Assembly: GCA_000179315.1 (NCBI GenBank)
Contig: ADZZ01000218.1
Location: 1-64,000 of the forward strand
Direction: 5' to 3'
Length of the DNA: 64,000 nt
Origin: a delta proteobacterium NaphS2
GTDB taxonomy: Bacteria; Desulfobacterota; DSM-4660; Desulfatiglandales; Desulfatiglandaceae
Part shown: positions 33,638 through 42,363 of the stretch, piece by piece
Numbering within the stretch: position 1 is the stretch's first letter
Layout: each line of letters opens with the position of its first letter
Position numbers and translations under genes: made by a program
The notes under the pieces: model-generated
Seen by the model: the letters and a program-made list of their open reading frames with translations, nothing else
The model's database searches: none
What the model was told of the DNA's origin: nothing

Positions 33638-34891
33638 TCATTCGATGAGTTTCTTGATTCCCTCAATCAGCCGCGTTTCATCCGCATCTCCCTTCATGGT
33701 ATCCATTCGGATCAATGCGGGATATTCCTCGAGAAGTTTTGAAGCGGCGATATATTTTTCCACTTGTGTTTGCGCGCCTGCGCCGAATGTGTTTTCCACG
33801 ACGGTAATTCCGATGCGGTTGGCGTAGGTCAGCATGGTTTTGAGCTCCGGAACCGTTTCCTTCCCATCCTTGTCCCAGTCATCGCCGTCCGTGCCGTGGA
33901 AGATATAGATGTTGTAATCCCTTGCCAGGCTCTCTTTCTGCACGATCTCGTTCACCAACCGGTACGCGGAGACCACTTTCGTCCCGCCCGCGACGCGGGA
34001 ATTGTAGTAGGTGTAAAAATCCGTAACTTCATTGGCTTCCGTATCGTGGAGGATAAACCGGGTTTCCACCTGTCTGGCATACTGGTACAAAAGCCAGCTG
34101 TAAATCAATACATGCTGGGAAACCACCAGTTCCGTCGGGCTGCCGAGCATGGAACCGGAGTAGTCCCTCAAAAAAAATACCATGGCCTGCGACTCATAGT
34201 CGATTTCACGGGAAAGAATGCGGTAGATCATGTCTCCCGGTGATATCACAAAACGCGTTGGATCGATATTTTCCCGGTCCGGCAAATTGCCCAGACTGAT
34301 GTTGGTCTCAACGATTTTCCTTAGCGTCGCCTTTTTGTCCAAAATCTGACCCACCCCGCGATTTCGATCGGTCAGGTCATAGCTGTAATGGGTGAGAGAA
34401 CGTTTCTTTCCCTTCTCTTTCAGGTTCGGCAGTTCAAATTTTTCCGTGAGAACCCTTCCCAGGTCGTAGGCGCTGGATTCCATTTCGTGGGGGCCTCCTT
34501 CACCTTCCCCTGCGCCCCCCTGACCCGATTGCTCCCGAATCGGCTCCTCACCGATCACCTCGCCTTCTTCGCCTTCCCCGGTGCCCCCCGATGGCCCCCC
34601 TTCCTCTGTTTTGAAAGAACTGTCGTGGATAAATTTTTCCTCCACGGTGGTGGGAACAATGACAATCTTATCCTTATCCCCCTTTCCCGGTTTTATCATC
34701 CGTCCCACACGGATTTTGCGTGGAAAACCGTCTTCTTCCCTTTTTTTGTCCCGTTCGAGGAGTTCATCCACTGTATGGACGCTCACGCCGTAGCTTCCAT
34801 GCGATGGGATGACTGGCCCGACGGATGTCACCTCGGGGTTTTCAATAAATCGCTGTTCGGCGCCGGATTTTTTCTTGGAATCGCTTTTCAT
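33638..34891 (-). CDS. yhbH: YhbH/YeaH family protein (DUF444, VWA-like)
   Basis: This 417-residue protein has a long charged, glycine/glutamate-rich stretch (residues ~95-140) and a VWA-like C-terminal domain with the metal-site motif LRDYSGSMLGSP and FHGTDGDDWDKDG. The opening FIENPEVTSVGPVIPSHGSY is typical of DUF444. It is the middle partner of the prkA-yhbH-spoVR set, whose products are co-regulated and form a stress module in many proteobacteria. It is 17 bp from prkA. Confidence 0.9.
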   Translation of the reverse strand: MKSDSKKKSGAEQRFIENPEVTSVGPVIPSHGSYGVSVHTVDELLERDKKREEDGFPRKIRVGRMIKPGKGDKDKIVIVPTTVEEKFIHDSSFKTEEGGPSGGTGEGEEGEVIGEEPIREQSGQGGAGEGEGGPHEMESSAYDLGRVLTEKFELPNLKEKGKKRSLTHYSYDLTDRNRGVGQILDKKATLRKIVETNISLGNLPDRENIDPTRFVISPGDMIYRILSREIDYESQAMVFFLRDYSGSMLGSPTELVVSQHVLIYSWLLYQYARQVETRFILHDTEANEVTDFYTYYNSRVAGGTKVVSAYRLVNEIVQKESLARDYNIYIFHGTDGDDWDKDGKETVPELKTMLTYANRIGITVVENTFGAGAQTQVEKYIAASKLLEEYPALIRMDTMKGDADETRLIEGIKKLIE

Positions 34892-34908
34892 AACCGATCA
34901 TGCCTCAA

Positions 34909-36969
34909 CTATTGATCATCTTCCTGAGTGCAGAAATACTCCAGGGTCTTCTGGGCGCATGTCTTGCAGTAGTGGAGTTTTGTGAGCATGGTATTGACCA
35001 TGCGGTCATAAAGCCGTTTGTTTTCTTCGTTGGTGCGGTTGGCGAGCGCGCCGATCAGGCTGCCCGCTCCGGAAATATCCGATTTTAGCCGTACATCGGT
35101 GATTGCTTTCACCAACTCCAGGTTATCCATGAAGTCGTAATCGGGGCGAACGGAAATCTTCTGCCCGTATATTTTTCGAATGCTTGTGCGAAAGGTTTCC
35201 TTTTGCTCCTTTGTTTTGAGGCCGAGTCTTTCCTCTACGCTGGCGATAAACCGTTCGTCGATCTTGAGCGCTTTTAATTCGCCTGTCTGGGGGTCCTTGT
35301 ATTTCCACATCATATCGGGCCCTAGGTTTTCCGCATCAACGCCGATAATCATGTTAACGTAATTGATGACGTCCTTTCGAATGGCCAAGGGCTCATCCAT
35401 ATAGGCGTTGAACATCTCCGTCATGATCCGTTCGCGGTACAATCCTTTTCCGATTTTCAGATCCTCCAGGTATTTGGCCCGGTCATTGGCCTCCTGCACA
35501 TAATCCAGGACCACCCTTTCCAGGGCCTTGAAGACATCGTAGGCAAACATGCATTCACCTTCGTTGGTCTCGGAACTTTCCACCAAAAGCTGAATGGCCC
35601 TCCCCAGATTTCGCTGACCCAAGCCCTTCTGTCCGAAGCGGTTGGTAATGTTCGGATCCTGGCTGAGCGTGTCGATCACTTCGGCGAGGGTCTTGATGCT
35701 TTTTTCCCCGGCCACCTCTCCGGCTGCAAGTTTCATGGTTTCCACCGGTGTGATTTTTTCCGATCGGGGAAGGCGGGAGAGTACCACCGCCACCGAAGCC
35801 GCATAATTGAGATTGGGGTCCTGATGGAGCGTCTGTCTGGTCAGGGTAGTCCTTGTCTCACTGCCGATGGCGTACGCCGTGAGGTCCTTCTGAAGCCGGT
35901 AGTTGGTGTTATGGGAGACGTAACAGATGCGGCACCGATCCACAATGGGGGCCTCTTCCCGTTCCGCAAGAAATGCGTGATATTCCGAATTGTTGCTGGT
36001 CGCGATGATCAAGGTGTCGATGGGCCATTTAAAACCGTCGATTTCGATGTTTCTATTCTGAATCACTCCCAGGTATACCTGGACGAGATCCCTCTTGTTT
36101 TTAAATATTTCGTCGCTGAAATGGATACCGCCACCCGCCACCCGTGCGAGCGCTCCGCGTTTCAGATCAAAACGGTAGGGATTATTGGTGTCGGTCACAT
36201 GGAGGAGCCGCTGAATCGATTCTTCTCCAAGCAGATCAACGGCCGAGGATGTAATCTTGTCCTTTGCGGGATACTTTCCGGTGACGGTTCCCAGGCTCTC
36301 CGTCAGTGGCACCGGGACAATTCGAATAAAGGTCAGCATCTCCTCCATGTTTCCATCTGTCAGTCTGCGAATATCGTTCCAGATATACCCGGAACAGGCC
36401 CCCAGCGGTCTGTAATTCTCATAGACGGTTTCGATTTGGCTATCCGAAAAACCGCCCTTTTCCGAAAGAAATGCTTTGTTTTCATCGGAGGATTCAAAGA
36501 GATTCATGGCCAGAATCATGGGATCCTCGTAGGTCTGGGACTCGATGGTGCTAATTCTGCCGTAGCCGCCAAGACGATCCATGTTCGTGAACTGAAAGGT
36601 ATACTTCCGGTTGCCCGGCGTGGCCAAAAAATCGCGGTAACGGGCACACAGAAAGTCGACAAAAAAGGTTTTCCCGTTTCCGGGCTCTCCCACCAGCACA
36701 TAGGCCATCTCCTTGGATGATCCGCCTTCCGCCGCATCTTTCACGTAAGAGACGAAACTGTTCAGTTCATCGTACATGCCGATAATGTGCTTTTTACCGG
36801 TACGGAAAATACTGAAGTCATAAGTCGTTTTCCCTGTCACCGTAACCTTTGTGATATCCCCTTCGAGGATCATCCGCGTAACCCCTTGAAAGGCGTTTTC
36901 GAAGCATCGTATTCCCTCTCTAATGGCACCCAGGTGAAAAAGCAGCGTATGCTCATCTCTCTCGGTCAT
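34909..36969 (-). CDS. prkA: PrkA serine protein kinase
   Basis: This 686-residue protein is the standard PrkA/YeaG type: Walker A VLVGEPGNGKTFFVDFL near residue 93, GGGIHFSDEIFKNKRDLVQV in the AAA core, the sensor-like TLIIATSNNSEYHAFL, and a C-terminal kinase-like part ending CKTCAQKTLEYFC. YeaG in E. coli affects nitrogen-starvation and stationary-phase responses. It leads the prkA-yhbH-spoVR-prkA2 block and follows a GAF protein and a receiver protein, which may tie it to a signalling cascade. GGAGGAGACG precedes the ATG at 36969. Confidence 0.9.
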   Translation of the reverse strand: MTERDEHTLLFHLGAIREGIRCFENAFQGVTRMILEGDITKVTVTGKTTYDFSIFRTGKKHIIGMYDELNSFVSYVKDAAEGGSSKEMAYVLVGEPGNGKTFFVDFLCARYRDFLATPGNRKYTFQFTNMDRLGGYGRISTIESQTYEDPMILAMNLFESSDENKAFLSEKGGFSDSQIETVYENYRPLGACSGYIWNDIRRLTDGNMEEMLTFIRIVPVPLTESLGTVTGKYPAKDKITSSAVDLLGEESIQRLLHVTDTNNPYRFDLKRGALARVAGGGIHFSDEIFKNKRDLVQVYLGVIQNRNIEIDGFKWPIDTLIIATSNNSEYHAFLAEREEAPIVDRCRICYVSHNTNYRLQKDLTAYAIGSETRTTLTRQTLHQDPNLNYAASVAVVLSRLPRSEKITPVETMKLAAGEVAGEKSIKTLAEVIDTLSQDPNITNRFGQKGLGQRNLGRAIQLLVESSETNEGECMFAYDVFKALERVVLDYVQEANDRAKYLEDLKIGKGLYRERIMTEMFNAYMDEPLAIRKDVINYVNMIIGVDAENLGPDMMWKYKDPQTGELKALKIDERFIASVEERLGLKTKEQKETFRTSIRKIYGQKISVRPDYDFMDNLELVKAITDVRLKSDISGAGSLIGALANRTNEENKRLYDRMVNTMLTKLHYCKTCAQKTLEYFCTQEDDQ

Positions 36970-37008
36970 ATCGTCTCCTCCAATATCCTCCCTTGGTCCC
37001 GGGAGCGG

Positions 37009-37407
37009 TCATTTCCCCGATTTCCGTTTTCGCAAAACCCTTTTCACGGCACTGACAAGTTCTTCCATATCGTTTAATGGTTTTGAGAGATAATCGGCTG
37101 CGCCCACATCTCTCAATACTCTTATGACGTTTTGAATTGTGGTAAAACCGGTCAAAACAATAATCTCAACATGTTCGTCCACGTCTCGGACACGGTCCAG
37201 GAAATCCAGACCGTCGATGTCCGGCATTCGAATATCCGTAATAACGGTGTCAAAGGATCTCGACCGAAGGATTCTTAACGCCCCTTCGGCGTTCCCTTCA
37301 CATGTAACGCGGCACCCTTCGCGCCTGAGCACGGTTTCAATGGCTTCACGGATTTCCGGATCGCCATCGACCACAAGAATCGATGCATCATTCATTCTTT
37401 TCTCCAT
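37009..37407 (-). CDS. Stand-alone response regulator receiver (CheY-like)
   Basis: This 132-residue protein is one receiver domain: SILVVDGDPEIREAIETVLR with the acidic pocket, the phosphoacceptor in VITDIRMPDIDGLDFL, IIVLTGFTTIQNVIRVLR, and the lysine in DYLSKPLNDMEELVSA. It has no output domain and may signal to a neighbouring kinase or to PrkA (inference). It is 39 bp upstream of prkA. Confidence 0.88.
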   Translation of the reverse strand: MEKRMNDASILVVDGDPEIREAIETVLRREGCRVTCEGNAEGALRILRSRSFDTVITDIRMPDIDGLDFLDRVRDVDEHVEIIVLTGFTTIQNVIRVLRDVGAADYLSKPLNDMEELVSAVKRVLRKRKSGK

Positions 37408-37421
37408 CAGGTGTGACCAGC

Positions 37422-37982
37422 TTACTGCCGTAAAACATTACCGGTGAAACCCGTGTGAATCAGCTCGTCGATAGTGTTAATCGTCCCCACGGTGCTCACA
37501 TGGACCATGGCCAGCCCTATAATGACCGCCAAAAGTCTCAGGGAATCAAGATCCTGGTCCGAAACCTCCCAAATTTCAGGATGATACAATCGCAAAGCTC
37601 CCAGGACGTTTTCTGAAACCACAATGGGAATCGAAACCATTGATGCAATTCCCTCTTCCTTTGCTTGGGCCGGATATTGAATTCGGTTGTCGTTTTGAAC
37701 ATCGCGTACAATGACGGATTCCCCATCGAGATTCTCGGCGGTGCTCTTGTCCGCCAAAAGCGGCCCCTTTTTCAAGTACCGGGGACTCAGACCGTAGCTG
37801 GCAAGACGTCCCAGACTACGCGTCTCGTGATCAAACACCAAAATAGCACAGGCTTTTACTTCCAGCGCACCCGTCAGAAGTAAAGCCAACTGGTTGGCCA
37901 TCACCTCCAGATCCGATGAAAAAGCAATGGCTCTGGTCACGATTTTGAATGTATCCATATTAATTTTTGTTTCGATGGTCAT
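37422..37982 (-). CDS. GAF-domain protein
   Basis: This 186-residue protein is mainly one GAF domain: LLTGALEVKACAILVFDHET, SLGRLASYGLSPRYLKKGPL, and MVSIPIVVSENVLGALRLYH. GAF domains sense small ligands or redox state. There is no output domain, so it may act as a sensing partner of the histidine kinase at 39.4 kb or of the receiver protein next to it. AAAGGAGG precedes the ATG at 37982. Confidence 0.85.
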   Translation of the reverse strand: MTIETKINMDTFKIVTRAIAFSSDLEVMANQLALLLTGALEVKACAILVFDHETRSLGRLASYGLSPRYLKKGPLLADKSTAENLDGESVIVRDVQNDNRIQYPAQAKEEGIASMVSIPIVVSENVLGALRLYHPEIWEVSDQDLDSLRLLAVIIGLAMVHVSTVGTINTIDELIHTGFTGNVLRQ

Positions 37983-38046
37983 GACGAACGCCTCCTTTCG
38001 CCGAAATAGTGCATTTCGTTAAATGCTTTCCATGGACCCAACACTG

Positions 38047-38511
38047 TTAGAGGGCGATACAGACCGTCACATCCGTCAAGGACGTGATAATTTTACTGCT
38101 GGTACTTCGGCCCATCAGAAGAGAGACTCTGCCGGAGCTTCTGGAGAGTACGATTATCCTGCACCCTTCCTTTTTGGCCATCCTGACAATCGCCTCCGAA
38201 ACACCTTTTTCCCGTTCTTGAAAAATGCATTTCAATTGCTCTTCGCCAAACCCGTTTTTAACGAAATACCTTGTCAGCGCTTTTAACTCCGTTTCCTTTT
38301 CCCTTAACTCCTGTTTCAGGCTGATCATGGGCGATCGGAGTTTGAGCATCTCCGGATTCGCCGTGAGATCAATCTCCGGCAACTGTGCGTAGGCATGAAA
38401 AAGCGTCACATGAACATCCGGACTGTTCCCGAAGTTTTCCACGACAAAATCCAGGGCTTTCTGGTTATAGGATGTAAAATCATATGGTACGAGAATTTTT
38501 CTTGTCATCAT
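38047..38511 (-). CDS. Universal stress protein (UspA family)
   Basis: From the ATG at 38511, with GGAGGG 4 bp upstream, it is 154 residues. Family signs are KILVPYDFTSYNQKALDFVV at the start and the C-terminal block CRIIVLSRSSGRVSLLMGRS then SSKIITSLTDVTVCIA, a variant of the ATP-binding G-x2-G-x9-G-(S/T) pattern. Open codons further upstream lack a ribosome site. Usp proteins rise under starvation or oxidative stress. It sits between the two-component genes and the GAF/PrkA genes. Confidence 0.87.
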   Translation of the reverse strand: MMTRKILVPYDFTSYNQKALDFVVENFGNSPDVHVTLFHAYAQLPEIDLTANPEMLKLRSPMISLKQELREKETELKALTRYFVKNGFGEEQLKCIFQEREKGVSEAIVRMAKKEGCRIIVLSRSSGRVSLLMGRSTSSKIITSLTDVTVCIAL

Positions 38512-38685
38512 GACGCCCTCCTTTGAAATGAAAGTGGGAAGTGTAAGGGGCAATCCAAGGGGCATGATTCTTCCGCCCGGTATTATTTTTATCAATTCCG
38601 GTAACTGTTTGTATATCGGGAGAAAATTGAAAAACTATCAGGAAAACCTTGATTCGTGTATCAGGATTACGCTGTTTTGAGGGCT

Positions 38686-39348
38686 CTAGGCCTGAATCAG
38701 CCCGTTTCGAATGGCCAATCGGGTGAGTGCCACCACGGAATCCGCCTCAAGTTTTTGCATGATATGATAGCGATGGGTTTCAACGGTTTTGGGGCTGATA
38801 AAGAGGGCCCGGGCAATGGCCTTGGTACTTTCTCCTTTGGCCAATAAAAGAAACACTTCCATTTCCCGCTGGCTGAGAATTTCGGAAATTTCGGTTTCAC
38901 GACAACTCTGTGTCAGGGTTTCCATGTGCCGGACCAAAATGGTGGGCGCTTTGGTACTGAAATAGGTGCCGCACCCTTTTACGGCTTTTAGCGCCAGTAT
39001 GAGTTCGTTTAGCGGATCTTCTTTTAAAACAAAAGCGGAGACGCCTTCCTTAAAGAGGGTCACCACATAATCCTTATCCGAATGCATGGTATAGATGACG
39101 ATTCGAGACTCAGGTGAAATTTCCTTGATCTTTTTCGTGGCGGCAATACCATCAAGCCGCGGCATGGAGATGTCCATGATGATAATATCCGGTTTGAGCA
39201 CCCTCGCTTTTTCCACGGCTTCGTGACCGTCAAGCGCTTCCCCGACCACTTGGAATTCAGGTTCGCGCTCAAGGGCACTCCGAAGGCCTTCAATCACCAC
39301 CCGGTGATCATCCGCCAACAGGATCCTCGTACGTCCCTTTTCGTCCAT
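38686..39348 (-). CDS. NarL/FixJ-type response regulator
   Basis: This 220-residue regulator has an N-terminal receiver (RILLADDHRVVIEGLRSALE, phosphoacceptor in IIIMDISMPRLDGIAAT, YTMHSDKDYV) and a C-terminal LuxR-type helix-turn-helix (LSQREMEVFLLLAKGEST, then KAIARALFISPKTVETHRYH). It pairs with the histidine kinase directly upstream (25 bp) and probably controls this stress cluster (inference). Confidence 0.92.
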   Translation of the reverse strand: MDEKGRTRILLADDHRVVIEGLRSALEREPEFQVVGEALDGHEAVEKARVLKPDIIIMDISMPRLDGIAATKKIKEISPESRIVIYTMHSDKDYVVTLFKEGVSAFVLKEDPLNELILALKAVKGCGTYFSTKAPTILVRHMETLTQSCRETEISEILSQREMEVFLLLAKGESTKAIARALFISPKTVETHRYHIMQKLEADSVVALTRLAIRNGLIQA

Positions 39349-39373
39349 TGATCTTTTCCTTTGTTTTGAAGAA

Positions 39374-40633
39374 TCAAATGTTCTGAAGGGGAATTTCCAC
39401 CGAGAGATGCGTTCCCCTACCCGCCGCTGATTCCAGCGTTAACTCACCTTTAAGTTGAAAAGCCCGCTCACGCATGATGAGGAGCCCCAGCGGCCCTTTT
39501 TCAGCAACCTGATTGACGATTCGAGGCGTGAAACCGATGCCGTTATCCTCCACGCTCAAACAGATGTTATCCTTTTCTTTTACGAGATTCACGTGAATTT
39601 CGGAGGCGTTTGCATGTTTCATGATATTTTGTATCGCTTCCTGAGCAATTCGGTACAGCGCAAGCTCCTTTTCGGGATCAAAACGTTCGGGTACGCCTTT
39701 TTGGAAAAAGTGGGTTCTGATGCCTTTTTGTTCCAGTTCCTTCAGTAACCGTGAAAGAGACCGCACCAAACCGAATGAATCCAGAATGGCGGGGCGCAGC
39801 TCGCGGGAGATGTTCTTGATGTCGTTGAGAACATGGCTTGTCTTACCGATCGCCTCATCAATCTTTGCACAAAGCGGTCCATTTTGGTCGCGAATTTCTG
39901 AATGAACCTGTTCCAGGTTCAGCTTGAGAGAGGTGAGTCTCTGGCCTACCTGGTCGTGAAGATCTCCGGCAATACGGCGCCGGTCCTCTTCCAGAAGATT
40001 GATAAGCCTTCTGGAAAGCATAATTCTCCGGCTCTGTTCTTCCCAGAGCTGTTCATTTATTTTCGACAGATCCGCGTGCAGCCTTGTCTCTTCCGTGATC
40101 TCCTTTGACACCACGGTTACGGACCTGACAGTGCCGTCTTTGTTTTTGACCGGGCTGAGGGTACGCAGAAAATAACGGCCGTTTTGCTGGTGCTCCTGTC
40201 GAATGGAAGTCCCCCGTTCAAACACCTGTTTTAACCGTTCCATGAAAACGGCCGTCTGTTTTTTAGCATGGAATTCACTGTAGTATCTACCGGGGACTTC
40301 CTTGGGCAGCAGGTTGTAATAAGATCTCGTCCGGTTGTTCATGAACAGATATGCGCCTTCCTCGTTCAGCAGGTAGATAAAATCATCCGTGGATTCCACC
40401 AGTGAACGATAGCGCGTTTCGCTGATCGACAATGAATCCGCCATCTGGATTTTTTCCCGGACGATCTCCTTCAGCTGCCTGTTGGTCGCTTCCAGTTCCC
40501 GGGTGCGTTCCCTAATCCGGTCTTTCAGCGCTTCGCGCGCTTCAGCCAACGCCAGTTTGGATTTGCGAAGCGCCTCGTTTTGGGCCTCCAATCGACGCTG
40601 ATAAGCCTGCAATTCCTTGGTCAACTGCTCCAT
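39374..40633 (-). CDS. Cytoplasmic PAS sensor histidine kinase (NarX/DegS type)
   Basis: This 419-residue kinase has no membrane segment. A coiled coil at residues ~1-75 is followed by a PAS domain (~70-185: YRSLVESTDDFIYLLNEEGA, PVKNKDGTVRSVTVVSKEIT), a HisKA_3 dimerisation domain with the phosphoacceptor in RRIAGDLHDQVGQRLTSLKL near residue 233, and an HATPase ending in VEDNGIGFTPRI and GTHLSVEIPL. It is the partner of the NarL-type regulator just downstream. The signal is unknown; its PAS domain may bind heme or a flavin. Confidence 0.9.
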   Translation of the reverse strand: MEQLTKELQAYQRRLEAQNEALRKSKLALAEAREALKDRIRERTRELEATNRQLKEIVREKIQMADSLSISETRYRSLVESTDDFIYLLNEEGAYLFMNNRTRSYYNLLPKEVPGRYYSEFHAKKQTAVFMERLKQVFERGTSIRQEHQQNGRYFLRTLSPVKNKDGTVRSVTVVSKEITEETRLHADLSKINEQLWEEQSRRIMLSRRLINLLEEDRRRIAGDLHDQVGQRLTSLKLNLEQVHSEIRDQNGPLCAKIDEAIGKTSHVLNDIKNISRELRPAILDSFGLVRSLSRLLKELEQKGIRTHFFQKGVPERFDPEKELALYRIAQEAIQNIMKHANASEIHVNLVKEKDNICLSVEDNGIGFTPRIVNQVAEKGPLGLLIMRERAFQLKGELTLESAAGRGTHLSVEIPLQNI

Positions 40634-40822
40634 TAGAAGGATGGGTTAGAAGGATGTTGTTTGGAGATAAGATATTGCTTCTTCAGCGGCGAGCATAGAA
40701 AAAACGTGTTTGAGGGTCAAGTGAAAAGGAGGACATGTGTTCAAATCAAATGTGCAAAAAAAATGCTGAAATTGCTGTTGATCAGATCCGGACCATTAGC
40801 AAACAACGATTAAGAAATAAAA

Positions 40823-40870
40823 TTGACAATTTTTACAGCTTTTTTACAATTCTTTTACCTGCCATTGACA
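40823..40870 (+). promoter_or_regulatory. Promoter region with 11-bp-spaced direct repeats before the VWA gene
   Basis: TTTTACA (40831), TTTTACA (40842), TTTTACC (40853) and ATTGACA (40864) recur at exact 11-bp steps, one helical turn, as in PhoB/OmpR-type operators. TTGACA (40823) with TACAAT (40845) at a 16-bp spacer is one possible promoter; a second TTGACA lies at 40865-40870, at the end of the repeats, where class II activation would be expected. The OmpR-type regulator of the operon at 44.1 kb is the obvious candidate to bind it. Confidence 0.6.
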
Positions 40871-40959
40871 ACTTCCTTTTCAAAATACGTATCTTGGAAA
40901 CAAAGTTGAGAATCAGTTCGTCAGCGTTGAAAACAGGGAGTTCGAAAAGGAGGGTTAAA

Positions 40960-42333
40960 ATGGGAAATGGAATAAACGGTAGAAAGGTTGGATTTGCCGC
41001 TATTGTTGCAATGGTTCTTTTTTGTATTTTTTCAGTCGGTAGCTTTGTGCCGATAACACGGGCAACAAAGGCATACAAGAAAGTAGGTTGCAAAATTGAA
41101 CTGGACAGAGGAGTTCTTCCGGCGGAAAATCCTCAGAACGTGGTTGTGAAAGTCACGCTTGATGCACCGGCACCACCGAGCAGGATGGAACGTCCGCCTG
41201 TAAACATTGCCATTGTCCTCGACCGATCCGGTTCCATGTCGGGGCAGAAGCTTGAAAAGGCAAAGCAGGCTGCCATTGAAGCGCTACGGCGTCTGGGACA
41301 GAAAGACATGTTTTCGGTTATCGTGTATGATCATAATGTCAAAACCATTGTTCCGGCTCAGAGTGCGAGAAATGTTGAATGGATCGAATCCAGGATCAGA
41401 GGTATTGGACCGGGAGGAAACACCGCGCTTTTTGGCGGAGTAAGCCAGGGGGCTTCTGAGGTTCGAAAGAATTTGAGCAATAAATATGTTCACCGAATTA
41501 TTCTTTTGTCCGATGGCCTTGCCAATGTCGGTCCGAGTTCTCCCGAGGATCTGGGGCGTCTGGGGGCGGCGCTGATCAAAGAAAGCATTTCCGTTACGAC
41601 AATCGGAGTCGGTACGGACTATAACGAAGATCTGATGGCCCGCCTGTCCCAGAACAGTGATGGAAACACCTATTTTGTAGAGTCAAGCCGGGATCTACCA
41701 AAGATATTTGCAGCAGAACTGGGAGATGTTTTAAATGTGGTGGCGAAAAAAGTGAGTGTTATCATCCAATGCCCGAACGGGGTCGAACCGGTTAGGATTA
41801 TTGGAAGGGATGGACGGATCAATGGCGGAACGGTTGCGCTTTCTTTAAATCAGCTTTATGGCGGGCAGGAAAAATATGTTTTAGTGGAGGTCAGGGTTCC
41901 TGCCGGAAAAAATGGCGAAGACACTAAGGTTGCCATGGCGGAGGTAACCTATGTGAATCCCTTTACCCGGAAAAAGGAGATTTCAAAAGGTCATGTAAAT
42001 GCATCTTTCAGCAGGGATCCGGCAACGGTGGAAAAGTCCGCCAATATTGGCGTAAAAAGAGACGTCCAGTTGAACAAAAAGGCACTGGCGGAGGAAGAAG
42101 CCATTCGTTTCTCTGATGACGGAAAGGCGGGACAGGCAGTAGATGCTCTCCTGAATTCGGCTCAGCAGTTAAAAGATTTTGGAACCAAATACAAAGACCC
42201 GGAAATTCTCGAGAAGGCCAGGGAACTCGAAGATGAAGCGGATGCCTTGAAGACGGAAGGTATGACCAAGAAAAAACGAAAGGAACTTCGGACAAAATCA
42301 TATCAAATGAAAAACCAGCAAAAGAAATATTAA
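40960..42333 (+). CDS. Exported VWA-domain protein
   Basis: From the ATG at 40960 (AAAAGGAGGG upstream) it is 457 residues: a signal peptide or anchor (FAAIVAMVLFCIFSVGSFVP), a VWA domain at ~65-260 with the metal-site motif VLDRSGSMSGQKLEKA and IILLSDGLANVGPSS, a beta-rich region, and a helical lysine-rich C-terminus. Such proteins of the TerF/YfbK sort sit in the periplasm and bind other proteins. It is followed 30 bp later by its own histidine kinase and regulator, which may sense its state (inference). Longer codons upstream overlap the promoter and are not used. Confidence 0.85.
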   Translation: MGNGINGRKVGFAAIVAMVLFCIFSVGSFVPITRATKAYKKVGCKIELDRGVLPAENPQNVVVKVTLDAPAPPSRMERPPVNIAIVLDRSGSMSGQKLEKAKQAAIEALRRLGQKDMFSVIVYDHNVKTIVPAQSARNVEWIESRIRGIGPGGNTALFGGVSQGASEVRKNLSNKYVHRIILLSDGLANVGPSSPEDLGRLGAALIKESISVTTIGVGTDYNEDLMARLSQNSDGNTYFVESSRDLPKIFAAELGDVLNVVAKKVSVIIQCPNGVEPVRIIGRDGRINGGTVALSLNQLYGGQEKYVLVEVRVPAGKNGEDTKVAMAEVTYVNPFTRKKEISKGHVNASFSRDPATVEKSANIGVKRDVQLNKKALAEEEAIRFSDDGKAGQAVDALLNSAQQLKDFGTKYKDPEILEKARELEDEADALKTEGMTKKKRKELRTKSYQMKNQQKKY

Positions 42334-42363
42334 ATTTTTGGTTGAAAAGGGTTAACGCAAACA

